64,000 bases of DNA from NCBI RefSeq assembly GCF_000208745.1, contig NC_030855.1, positions 1,237,989 through 1,301,988 on the forward strand, in the 5' to 3' direction. Shown here one piece after another: positions 33,464 to 43,137 of the stretch. The position numbers and the translations under genes were made by a program. A model generated the notes under the pieces. That model had not been told where the DNA came from, searched no databases, and saw nothing but the letters and a program-made list of their open reading frames with translations. The stretch's first letter is position 1, and each line of letters starts with the position of its first letter. Source of the DNA: Theobroma cacao. Its lineage: Eukaryota > Streptophyta > Magnoliopsida > Malvales > Malvaceae.

Positions 33464-35212
33464 ATGGTGAGGAGCGGTCGAAGCAAAAGCAGCCGTCATA
33501 GCCATAGTGGTCGTGACTCCGACGACGGTTTTTCCGGTGGAGGCCGCAGTAAGAAGAGGAGGTCTGGTAGAAACATCACAGAAGAGGAAATCGCAGGGTA
33601 TATGGCCAAGAAAGCTCAAAAGAAAGCGATGCGAGCTGCGAACAAATTGAAAGAGCAAACAGTGTGGGGTTATTCAAATGATTCAAACCCTTTTGGTGAT
33701 TCCAATCTCAGCGAAAAATTTGTGTGGCGGAAGCAAATCGAGCGTGATATTGCCCAAGGAGTACCGTTGGACAGTTTTTCAGTGAAAGCCGAGAAGAAGA
33801 GACAGAAAGAGAGAATGGGTGAGATTGAAAAGGTTAAAAAGAGAAGAGAGGAAATGGCAGTTGAGAGAGCACAACATGAGGAAGAAGTGGCTTTGTTGGC
33901 TAGAGAAAGTGCTCGAGCTGAGTTCCAAGATTGGGAGAAGAAAGAGGAGGAGTTTCTTTCTGATCAAAGCAAAATCAGATTAGAGATCAGAATGCGTGAA
34001 GGCCGTACAAAGCCTATTGATGTTTTGTCCAAGCACCTTAGTGGCTCAGATAAACCGCCATACATGGTTTTCAAGGGCTTGACAGTCAAAGAGATGGAAG
34101 AGCTTCGTGATGACATCATAATACATCTTGATTTGGACAGGGCAACTCCAACACACATAGAGTACTGGGAGGCACTTTTGGTGGTATGTGATTGGGAGTT
34201 ATCCGAAGCCCGGAAGAAGGATGCACTTGATCAAGCTAGGGTGCGTGGGGAGGAACCTCCAGCTGAGTTGCTGGCTGAGGAAAGACGTGTGCCTTTTAGT
34301 ATTGAAGCAGATGTCAAGAATCTCTTGGAAGGAAAGACCCATCGTGAGCTGGAGGGATTGCAATCCCAGATTGAGTCACAGATGCGTACTGGCATGGCAA
34401 AGGTTGTTGAGTATTGGGAGGCTGTTCTTAAACGCCTTCATATATTCAAAGCAAAGGCCTGTTTGAAGGAAATACATGCTAAAATGCTGAGTACACATTT
34501 ACAACGCCTTGAGCAACCTTCAGGACTGGAATCTGATCATGGTTTAGGACCTGGAGAGGAGAATAGTGATCATGATGTGAAAGATGCTGAAAGATTTTCG
34601 CCACAACCCGTGGAACAAGAGTCTGGATCATTTTCACCCCAACTGTTGCATGGTGATGAAAATCATGAAGAAGCTATTGACCCTGAAGAGGACAGGGTTA
34701 TACTGGAGCAGCAAAGACGGATACGAGAGGATAACTTTGAGCTAAAAGCCATGAAAGCTATGGGAGCAATGGAGGAGGGAGATGCAGTATTTGGCTCTGG
34801 TGCCCAAGTAAACTTGGACTCACAAGTGTATTGGTGGCGTGACAAATACCGACCTAGAAAACCAAAATATTTCAACCGTGTTCACACTGGATATGAGTGG
34901 AACAAGTACAACCAGCCCCATTATGATCACGACAATCCACCTCCCAAAATTGTGCTAGGATACAAGTTTAATATCTTCTATCCAGACCTCGTCGACAAGA
35001 CAAAGGCTCCTGCATATACTATTGAGAAGGATGGAAATAGTTCTGACACATGCATCACAAGGTTCCATGCTGGGCCACCCTACGAGGACATTGCTTTCCG
35101 GATTGTAGACAAAGACTGGGAATATTCTCATAAGAAAGGATATAAAGCCACATTCGAACATGGAGTTTTGCATTTATATTTTAACTTCAAGCGCTATCGC
35201 TACCGTAGGTGA
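33464..35212 (+). CDS. CACTIN: Cactin homologue, intronless
   Basis: An unbroken frame of 582 residues, starting at GCCATGG, a good plant initiation context. The Cactin mid-domain covers roughly residues 80-290 ('FVWRKQIERDIAQGV', 'GLTVKEMEELRDDI', 'PTHIEYWEAL', then 'VEYWEAVLKRL'). The Cactin C-terminal domain covers the last ~125 residues and ends in the hallmark 'YEDIAFRIVDKDWEYSHKKG' and 'LYFNFKRYRYRR'. Cactin is a nuclear, spliceosome-associated protein needed for embryo development in Arabidopsis. The N-terminus is short, with only ~40 basic Ser/Arg/Gly residues where other plant cactins have a longer RS-rich part. About seven residues before 'PYMVFKGL' are missing. No intron interrupts it, so it may be a retrocopy, although no poly(A) tract or flanking duplication is visible. 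Confidence 0.9.
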   Translation: MVRSGRSKSSRHSHSGRDSDDGFSGGGRSKKRRSGRNITEEEIAGYMAKKAQKKAMRAANKLKEQTVWGYSNDSNPFGDSNLSEKFVWRKQIERDIAQGVPLDSFSVKAEKKRQKERMGEIEKVKKRREEMAVERAQHEEEVALLARESARAEFQDWEKKEEEFLSDQSKIRLEIRMREGRTKPIDVLSKHLSGSDKPPYMVFKGLTVKEMEELRDDIIIHLDLDRATPTHIEYWEALLVVCDWELSEARKKDALDQARVRGEEPPAELLAEERRVPFSIEADVKNLLEGKTHRELEGLQSQIESQMRTGMAKVVEYWEAVLKRLHIFKAKACLKEIHAKMLSTHLQRLEQPSGLESDHGLGPGEENSDHDVKDAERFSPQPVEQESGSFSPQLLHGDENHEEAIDPEEDRVILEQQRRIREDNFELKAMKAMGAMEEGDAVFGSGAQVNLDSQVYWWRDKYRPRKPKYFNRVHTGYEWNKYNQPHYDHDNPPPKIVLGYKFNIFYPDLVDKTKAPAYTIEKDGNSSDTCITRFHAGPPYEDIAFRIVDKDWEYSHKKGYKATFEHGVLHLYFNFKRYRYRR

Positions 35213-35944
35213 TATATATCTTGTGGTGATAGTTGGCTTGAGTTGTGCTCTATGAATATTGTGGCATCTTGTTATTTGTTACTCCCGACTCAAAAATTAG
35301 TTAGTCATAGATTTTCAAACAAGAGGCGAGTAAATTGTTCTTAATTAGAATGCAGCAGCCCTCTTGCAAAGGAGGGGGTGCAATTCACCTGAGATGTTTT
35401 TCATTAGGCCACTAGAGGAAACTAATTTAGTTAAATTATTTGGTAAACTCTTGTACTAGGTCAAATGTGCATTAATTTATGCCTTATCCTAATTTAGAAC
35501 ATGTTTGTTGAAAGGCAGATGAGTATTATTGATATACCAGAGCAAAAGCAGAACAATTGGAAAATACATGTGAAGCGACATGTATGCAGGAACATACATG
35601 TGAAGCAACTGTCAATACCCAGAAAATCCACAGCATAGCCAGGGGTTTGGCACGAAAACCTTTTACAGAGTTGCCAGAAATTAGACGTTCATGCAAACCT
35701 GTACAAAAAACTGAATACAAAAAAACACAAAGACCACCAAGAGAGGCTGATGACAAAGTGCAGATTCCACACACAGCAGCGCAGGACAAAGTGCAGATTA
35801 CCGTTGTTTCAAAACAGCAGGCTCATCTTCAGAATTCAGCATTCCATATTTTCAAATGATCATTGAGCCTACTTTCTTAGCTCACAGCTCTCCATTTAAC
35901 TATCCAAATTATATGAATAGAGCATGGTTATTGATACAAAAGTA
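35213..35944. other. 3' flank of Cactin with an unexplained GC-richer segment
   Basis: 35500-35870 is less AT-rich than its surroundings and open in one plus frame (35557-35859). It contains two internal direct repeats: ACATGTGAAGC(G/A)AC twice at about 35567-35610 and GACAAAGTGCAGATT twice at about 35752-35800. The translation resembles no family I know. Confidence 0.4.
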
Positions 35945-36372
35945 TGTTATTAGGTTACTTGCACATTAAGTTTGGAAAGATTATTTTCATAATTATTTTT
36001 CTTTAATTATCTTTTACCTTACTTGTATTTCAAGAAAGTTTAAATTATGTTATTTTCTTATTTATTTATTTAGTAGTTGTAATAATCCAGTATGAGAATG
36101 TTAAAAGATTCTTTTTCTTAAAAATAGTTATATAAAACCTTTTTGACTTAATTGTTAAATACATTCAAATTGAGAATTAATAAAGAATAATTTCGTCAGT
36201 AATCAGGAGTGCTTACTTTCTTTATGCTCTTTTCAGAAGAGTAAGAGATTTTAATTATTTTTGGTTTGACCAACCAAAGTGAGATTTTGGTCATTATTCA
36301 CCTTGGTGCTAAGATTGGTGTTCACCATAGTAGGGTTTATAACCTCGTCATGATTGATGTCTTCACAATGCC
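35945..36372 (+). repeat. LTR 1 of the gypsy derivative
   Basis: It begins TGTTATTAGGTTACTTGCAC and ends near GTCTTCACAATGCC. The same beginning and end recur at 37087 and 37617. Confidence 0.75.
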
Positions 36373-36553
36373 TATGGGAGAATCATTGTTTGTTGCATAG
36401 TTTGGGTTTGTTGTCAGGTCTCGACTCTCCTTGTTTGGGTAATTTTGTTTGTTATTGTTCTGTCATCATTTTTTTTGCATCACCACATCATCATCACCAT
36501 GTCCTCGCCATACCACCATTGCCATAATTATTGTTTTTATATGAGCCAAAAAT

Positions 36554-37075
36554 ATGCCACAAAGACGCTATAATCGTCAAAGAGTTGTTCACGAGATTGA
36601 AGTAGAGGAATTACGTCACCAAGTTCAAGAATTATAAGAGCAACTTGCAAGATATAAAAGCTGCCTTAAAAGTCAGCAATTTAACATACTCTTTTGCTGC
36701 CAATCAATATCGTCGTAAACAAGAATGAGGAAAGTGATCAAGTACTTGTGCACTTGAGGGAAGAAAGATTTCTTAAGGGTACTTATCACAAGCTCAAGTT
36801 TAGAAAGTTTGGACCTTAAAAGGTGCTAAAGAAATCAATTCAAATGCCTACTTAATTGAGCTGTCACTTGAGTTATAAATAAATCTTATTGTCAATGTTT
36901 CGGACTTGTATCCATTTGATGGATTTGATGGGACTGCATCTATTATAAATGCTCAAGTTTAGCACTTTCCAATTGCTAAGGCTGGAGTTATTGAAGAAGT
37001 GTTAGATGTGAAAGAGGTTTGATCTAAACAAGGGAACCTATGCAGGTGATTTTTTTCTCTAATCTAAGGAGAATA
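36554..37075 (+). pseudogene. gypsy derivative internal remnant, Gag start joined to Pol end
   Basis: 'MPQRRYNRQ...EVEELRHQVQEL' (charged coiled-coil start of Gag) and a polyprotein C-terminus ('DLYPFDGFDG', then 'AGVIEEVLDVK') lie only about 300 bp apart. Nearly all of gag-pol has been removed, and stops interrupt what remains. Confidence 0.65.
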
Positions 37076-37086
37076 ATATAGGAGTA

Positions 37087-37617
37087 TGTTATTAGGTTAC
37101 TTGCACATTAAGTTAGGGAAGATTATTTCTATAATTATCTTTCCTTAATTATCTTTTACCTTACTTGTATTTGAAGAATGTTTAGGTTAGGTTATTTTCT
37201 TATCTATTTATGTATTTATTTAGGTTTCTTTAATTATCTTTTACCTTACTTGTATTTCAAGAAATTTTAAAATTAGGTTATTTTCTTATTTATTTATTTA
37301 TTTAGAAATTGTAATAATCTCATATGGGAAAGTTAGAAGACTCTTTTCTTTAGGAATAGTTATATAAAGCTCTTTTGACTTAACTGTTAGACACATTCAA
37401 GTTGAAAATTAATAAAGAATATTTTTTTAGTAAGTAGGAGTACTTATTTTCTTTAGTCTCATTTTAGAAAAGTAAGAGATTTTAATATCTTGGATTGGTA
37501 AACCTAAGTGAGATTTTGACCATTATTCACCTTAGTGGAGTTTCTAACCTCACCAAGATTGGTGTTCACCTTAATGAAGTTTCTAACCTTACCACGATTA
37601 GTGTCTTCATAATGCCC
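37087..37617 (+). repeat. LTR 2 of the gypsy derivative, with an internal duplication
   Basis: Starts TGTTATTAGGTTACTTGCAC after a purine-rich AATATAGGAG. It is about 100 bp longer than LTR 1 because an ~80 bp piece (TTAATTATCTTTTACCTTAC through TTATTTATTTA) is tandemly duplicated between about 37140 and 37300. Confidence 0.75.
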
Positions 37618-37819
37618 CGACATCAATTATAAAGTATTTGGATCAAGGTGAAGTTTCAAGAAACTAGAATTGTCGACAAAAGCCATTAAAATTTTGTTAT
37701 TGAGGTAACCCAACTAAATCTATAACGTTCAACTTGCAATATTATACAAGGACAGTGCAATATTAATAGATTCTTGCTCTTCCATAGTTGATAACAAATT
37801 AAAAGATGTGATATAGGGG

Positions 37820-38110
37820 TATATTATTAGATTATTGTTATCTAGGTCCTACATAGGAATTATGGGATAAAATAAGAATTTTAGTTTATGTAGGAAAATA
37901 GAATAAGAGTTTTAGTTTATTTAAGAATTGTAATAATCCTACATGAGAAAATAATAAAGCTTTCTTAATAGTTATATAAAACTCTATTGAGTTAATAGAT
38001 AGGCACATTCAAATTGAGAATAAATATAAAACTGTATTGAGTTAATTGTTAGGTACATTTAAGATGAGAATATTTTGACTTTAGTGGGATTTTTAATCTT
38101 GTCAAAATTG
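37820..38110 (+). repeat. LTR 3, diverged
   Basis: After GATATAGGGG the sequence reads TATATTATTAGATTATTGTT and later 'AATTGTAATAATCC', 'AATAGTTATATAAAACTC' and 'GACTTTAGTGGGATTTTTAA', in the same order as LTR 1 and LTR 2 but more diverged. It could be left from an older insertion, or from unequal recombination. Confidence 0.6.
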
Positions 38111-39142
38111 TTGTGATCTTAAAATGATAAAATTTTCAAACTGTTAGATTTGTGCTCATTATTGTTTATGGTAAAATTTTCAAACTATTTCATTTGTGCT
38201 CATTATTGTTTATGCATTGGGCAAGGAACTTTGAAATTTAAAAGATTTTGAAATGGAATTATTTTTAATATGCATGTCAACTTAAAATGACAATATTGAT
38301 AATTGTATTGTTTGGATATGTGCATTTTAACCTCAAATTTTGAGTATTGAAACTTGATTATGTAATTATAAAAGAAAAATAATGATCTTAGAGTTAATAA
38401 AAATATATGGAAAAGGCTATACGATAGGTGTGTCATTAGATTTTTCAAAATGAATACATATTATTATTTATATGAAAATATCAAGAAATATATATAAAAT
38501 AAGATTTGTAATAAGAGTTAAAGAAAATAAAAATTGCATACAAAAAGGAGACCATAATAAATGTCATTGAAAAATTTCCTGAAGGTCGAATTTGAAATGA
38601 AATATTTAAATCATTGAAATCCTTCACCTGAATTCCAAAAATTATAATAATTTCAATTTTTATTTTACCCATGAAATAATTTGGTTTTAAAATTTTGAAA
38701 TTCTCTTATATCATTAGCATCTTAGATTTTACCTATACCAGAAAGATCTAGCTCAATCACTTCCATCACCTTCCAACCACATTCTTGTAAAGTCCATGTC
38801 CTTAAACACATTCTATAAAGCTTTCATGCATGGCTGCCCAAGCCTCCACCATGGAAGGATACTCAGTATAATTTGAACGTATCACCATAAATATTGATAA
38901 AGTAAAGTTTCAACATTTAAGAGCTCACATGTAATGGATAAAAAGTAATTGACTTTTTAATTATAAAAATACGAGTACATGTCAAATTCAATGAAATAAA
39001 CGTTGATAGACTTGCATAAAATTTTAGGCTTGAGGCTTGCCTAATCCAATTTGATTAGCTTATTATATTAATAAATAATATATATATTTTTAATTTTAAT
39101 TTATAATATGTTTTAAAATATTAATATGTATAAATATATATA
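38111..39142. other. AT-rich intergenic DNA
   Basis: No supported gene. 38700-38890 is slightly less AT-rich without a recognisable feature. Simple AT repeats lie at 39125-39150. Confidence 0.4.
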
Positions 39143-39850
39143 TATATTTTTTTGAAAGTCAGAGTTGAACCATTTCATTAGCTATGCAAAAGGTACATCC
39201 AAGAGGAGGACAATAAACCTCCAACCACCAAAAGAAGAGTCTGCAGATACCAAAAACTCAATCAATCTGCAGCAGCTAGATCACTCTGTGAACCCGAAAA
39301 AACAAAAGATACAGCCACCCTACAAGCACAAGAGGTTTGATAAACCTCAGACAAACCAAAAGAGGATCTAGCCGAACAAGAAAGCACAATACCACCCCAC
39401 CCCTGTACAGCATGTCAATTCATTCACAAATAATCCAGTGACAAACAGAACAGAGAGTAAAACAACCAATAGCTGATGAGCAGTAATCCCAACAACCCAA
39501 CTCAACGAAGCAGCCCAACATAACAAAAACACAATCAGTAAGCAGACAAGAAAGCGGAAAGAAATAGAATTTAGTCATTATCAGGCTCAGGCGTCACCCA
39601 GATAAAGACAATTTCTGTGTTCATCCCTGATTGAGCAAGAAAATCTGCAACCTCGTTCGCTGACGTGGGAATTTTAATAATGTCACAGTATTTAATCATA
39701 GATTTACACGCAATATCTGGATAATGTGGACGGGTTTAAACCCCATTTGACAAGCTTTGCAGAGTCGCTTTCAAGGATGAGTTTTTGTGAACCCCATCGA
39801 GAGGCCACAAACATTTGAAGAGCTTTGCACATAGCTTGGACAGGCTATAC
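39143..39850 (-). mobile_element. 5'-truncated LINE
   Basis: On the minus strand, 39850-39590 reads the LINE RNase H region ('SLKATLQSLSNG', then 'IPTSANEVADFLAQSGMNTEIVF'). A 3' untranslated part follows, ending in 'GCTAATGAAATGGTTC...' and a poly(A) tail, seen on the plus strand as a T-run at 39143-39150. The tail abuts an AT microsatellite, which hides any target duplication. Confidence 0.7.
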
Positions 39851-40528
39851 CATTGAAAAGTCAAATAAATCTAGGATAGATGCAGGTTATAATATTGAAA
39901 AGTCAAGGTAGGGTAGGGGTAGGTTGCCGTGTTGCATACTACATACATATATATATATATATTATATAAAAGGAGGATCGGGTTTTACTATTTTAATTCT
40001 CTTGGATTGTTGGCCGAATTAATGACGAATGTCACTCAATTGGATGGTTTGCTCTATTTTTTTTTTCTTTTCTCCTCTTCCAAACGTCGTCATTTTTTAA
40101 CTTTTTTTTTCATCCCCTTCTGTTGATTGTTTTATGGAAGCGGTGTAGTTTTGGTCTTTTCTATGTTTATTTTGTTTTCCCTTTGTTTCTTTCAGGTGGT
40201 CGATCGTCTACGAAGATGATATATTGTCCTTGTCAAGGCGGTAAATTCCTTTGTTTAGACTTTGGGCCAACTACCTAAAATTTGATCTCTTTAGTTTTTA
40301 TATTTGCAGGAGTACGTGCGTTGAATGTATACTCCCTAAAGTCTATGCAATTAGGCATATATTTAAGAATCTTCTTGCATTGAGCTTGGGGATCTCCATT
40401 TTTGCTTTGAATTTTTCAATCTGAATAGATAAAGATATCAGGAATTCAATCTTCAAATTCATCTTGAGTACGTAATTTCAACAACTTGTAGCAATATATA
40501 TGCAAGTTTTCTTCTGCCCATTTCCTGT
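39851..40528. other. Upstream region of BBE-like 5
   Basis: ATTGAAAAGTCAA is repeated at about 39852-39865 and 39894-39906, just outside the LINE. TATATATG at about 40494-40501 could be a TATA box, which would favour the in-frame ATG at 40553 over that at 40529. Otherwise nothing specific is seen. Confidence 0.4.
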
Positions 40529-42172
40529 ATGAATTCACATTATCCTCTAAAGATGATGATTCCAGGGTCTGGGATGGTAACATTAACATTATTTCTCTTC
40601 CTATCTGTCTCGGTTTGCTTTTCAGCTTCAAATTCGACCAAGGAAAGCTTTCTGCAATGCTTTTCCTCTCACTTACCGCCTTCCAACATAACTTCTGATG
40701 TTATCTTCAGCCAAAACGGCTCCCAGTATTTATCTATATTGCGGTCTTCCATAAGGAATTTAAGGTTTCTGAATGCTTCGAAACCCCAATACTTGATCAC
40801 TCCATACTCTGAAGCTCACATCCAGGCCGCCGTAATTTGTTCCAAGGAATATGGCTTGCATGTTAGAGTTCGAAGTGGAGGACATGACTATGAAGGCCTC
40901 TCTTACATATCTGATGTTCCATTTATAATTATAGATCTTTTCCAAATGCGGTCTATTAGTTTAGACATAAAAAATGAGTACGCATGGGTTGGGGGAGGTG
41001 CAACTCTTGGTGAATTGTACTACAGCATTGCTGGCTCAAGTAATCTCCATGGATTCCCCGCGGGCAGTTGCCCCACCGTAGGTGTAGGGGGACACTTCAG
41101 TGGAGGTGGATTTGGTACCATATTCAGAAAATATGGTTTAGCAGCTGACAATGTCATTGATGCCAAGATAGTTGACGTTAATGGAAATATTCTGGATAGA
41201 AAGTCCATGGGAGAAGATCTTTTTTGGGCCATCAGAGGAGGTGGAGCACAGAGCTTTGGAGTTATTTTCTCATGGAAAATTAAGTTGGTTCGTGTTCCTC
41301 CAACTGTTACAGTGTTCAGCATTAGAAAGACACTGGAACAAGGAGCAACTAAACTTCTCCACAAGTGGCAAACCGTTGCAGATAAGCTGCATCAAGACCT
41401 TTTCATCCATGTAGTTATGGGAGTTCCTAGTGCAAATTCAAAAGGAAACAAAACTGTTCGAGTTTCCTTCGATTGCTTGTTTCTTGGGACTGCTGAAAGA
41501 CTCCTCTCTCTGCTACAACAACAAGATGGTTTCCCTGAGCTGGGAGTAACTCGAGACAACTGCACTGAAATGAGTTGGATCCAATCTGTCCTTTATTTCG
41601 CTGGCTTCTCAATCACAGAATCCTTAGATGTTCTGCTTAACAGGACAATGTCATCTACGCAATTCTCCAAAGCCAAATCCGACTACGTGAAGGAACCAAT
41701 TCCAGAATCAGGGTTAGAAGGACTATACAAAATGCTTGTCGAAGAAGAGAATTCGATATTGATTCTGACACCCTACGGTGGAAGAATGAGCCAAATATCA
41801 AGTTCAGAAATTCCTTTCCCTCACAGAAGTGGGAATCTATATGGGATCCAGTACATTCTTGATTGGGCAGCAGCAGAGGAAACAGAGAAGCATCTAGGGT
41901 GGATGAGAAGGCTGTACAAGTACATGGAACCTTACGTTTCCAACTCTCCCAGGGCTGCCTATTTCAACTACCGGGATCTTGATCTGGGGAGGAACAACAA
42001 AAGACATACAAGCTACGCACAAGCAGCCGTCTGGGGCTTCAAATACTTCAACAATAATTTCAAGAGGCTTGTTCGTGTAAAGACTTCAACTGATCCTGAC
42101 AACTTCTTCTGGAATGAACAAAGCATCCCGGTATTACAGTCAGGGAGCACAAAGAAGGGGAAGAAGGACTAG
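40529..42172 (+). CDS. BBE-like FAD-linked oxidase 5 (Val gatekeeper)
   Basis: Intronless, 547 residues from the first ATG; starting at 40553 gives 539 and places the signal peptide (VTLTLFLFLSVSVCF) nearer the N-terminus. The flavin-linking residues are His119 (RSGGHDYEGLSY) and Cys181 (GSCPTVGVGGHFSG), with gatekeeper Val184 and the active-site Tyr121 retained. It is the most diverged of the five: DMFNLRS is DLFQMRS, GV before the linking Cys is GS, the PHRAGN motif is PHRSGN, and the C-terminus ends in a basic KKGKKD tail. The family's flavin oxidation chemistry is expected, but the substrate is unknown. It ends the plus-strand BBE array, 10 kb beyond BBE-like 4. Confidence 0.94.
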   Translation: MNSHYPLKMMIPGSGMVTLTLFLFLSVSVCFSASNSTKESFLQCFSSHLPPSNITSDVIFSQNGSQYLSILRSSIRNLRFLNASKPQYLITPYSEAHIQAAVICSKEYGLHVRVRSGGHDYEGLSYISDVPFIIIDLFQMRSISLDIKNEYAWVGGGATLGELYYSIAGSSNLHGFPAGSCPTVGVGGHFSGGGFGTIFRKYGLAADNVIDAKIVDVNGNILDRKSMGEDLFWAIRGGGAQSFGVIFSWKIKLVRVPPTVTVFSIRKTLEQGATKLLHKWQTVADKLHQDLFIHVVMGVPSANSKGNKTVRVSFDCLFLGTAERLLSLLQQQDGFPELGVTRDNCTEMSWIQSVLYFAGFSITESLDVLLNRTMSSTQFSKAKSDYVKEPIPESGLEGLYKMLVEEENSILILTPYGGRMSQISSSEIPFPHRSGNLYGIQYILDWAAAEETEKHLGWMRRLYKYMEPYVSNSPRAAYFNYRDLDLGRNNKRHTSYAQAAVWGFKYFNNNFKRLVRVKTSTDPDNFFWNEQSIPVLQSGSTKKGKKD

Positions 42173-42209
42173 ATTGAATACCATTCACGAGAATCTTATC
42201 TTATCTTAA

Positions 42210-42394
42210 TTCTTATTCTTATTCTTAATATAATGAATCTCATGTACATGTACCTCCATAGTCTGACATCTGTTTAAGTCTTTTGGTGTTTTTAAAGGGA
42301 TATTCTGGGCTTTGGGTTTGTTGCCCGTGTTTCCTTACTTCCCTCTCTCTTCGTTTTTTCGCATCTCTCCCGCCCCTGTTTCGATGCTTCCCTC
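42210..42394 (+). repeat. Copy 2 of the inverted repeat bordering the BBE array
   Basis: It matches the reverse complement of 8888-9040 from CTTAAT-TAATGAATCTCATG through GCTTCCCTCT, with a ~15 bp insertion (TACATGTACCTCCAT region) and a small internal change. It starts 40 bp after the BBE-like 5 stop. The two copies point away from the array. Its CT-rich right half resembles a plant 5' leader. Confidence 0.8.
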
Positions 42395-43137
42395 TCCCTT
42401 CGCCGTTACTGCGTTTTTGCTTGTTTTCGGTCACTTTTTCACTGTAGTTTTCTGGATATTCCTAAGGAGATGTTGGGTTTCTTTAATTTCTTTCTGGTTT
42501 TGTATGATTATATTTCTAAATTGCAAACAGTGTTTGATTATTCAAGGTTGGATTGATTGTTCAGAAATGGAAAACTGTTCCTTTCATTCCCTTTCACAGA
42601 TTTTTTTTGTCTTTTTCTTTCATTTTACAAACATCTGTGCCGCATAAGGTTTGGGTATTCAATCCCTCATTTACAGTTCATTTCGAACATTTTAAACTGT
42701 TTGATGAATTGTCTGAAAGGAAAAAAAAAAAAACAAGCTACTCTGTTCATACGTTTGTGAGTTACTAATATATTCCAGTCAATTTGTTGCAAAAGATTGA
42801 GAAAGAAAGGTGGATGCTAAGCTGACCAACACGTGGCGTTTGACAGTGAATGAGAAGAATTTCATAAAAAACAACTCTGTTTTCTGAAATAAGAATAGAT
42901 GGTCGAAAACCATTTGAATTTCGTGATATCATCATTGACTTTAGCATGCGGGTTCTTTCTTGCTTTTATTAATGTTTATTTGCCTGTAAAATTTCCTGCT
43001 TTCCTTACTTTTTCAGCTTTTGATGTTTTTAGTTGTTTTCTTGGTTTCTTCTTCCTTTTATTTTGCACTTCTTTTTATCTCTCTGGGTTTCGGTTGTTCC
43101 AGTTTGTTCTTTCTCTTTGTTTTCCGCCTTGCTGCAA
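42395..43137. other. T/C-rich spacer upstream of the MINIYO-like fragment
   Basis: T- and C-rich with no recognisable domain. It could be leader and intron sequence of the decayed gene that follows. Confidence 0.35.

Larger units (their letters stand above)
35945..38110 (+). mobile_element. Internally deleted Ty3/gypsy element with three LTRs
   Basis: Three related LTR-like segments (35945-36372, 37087-37617, about 37820-38110) are in direct orientation. The first pair encloses only ~700 bp. Its left side begins the Gag reading 'MPQRRYNRQRVVHEIEVEELRHQVQEL' (36554-36640). Its right side holds the polyprotein end '(V)SDLYPFDGFDGTAS' near 36905-36945, as in Ty3/gypsy Pol C-termini. Protease, RT, RNase H and integrase are all deleted. 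The element is a non-autonomous derivative. Confidence 0.75.

Noticed and set aside
36170..38110. Repeated short blocks that at first look like an interspersed array.
   Set aside because: The spacing is that of LTRs around retrotransposon interior, not of regularly spaced CRISPR-type repeats.
9062..42172. The idea that the BBE array is a biosynthetic gene cluster.
   Set aside because: Apart from the BBE-like copies and Cactin, no other enzyme gene is present in the window, so only tandem duplication is supported.
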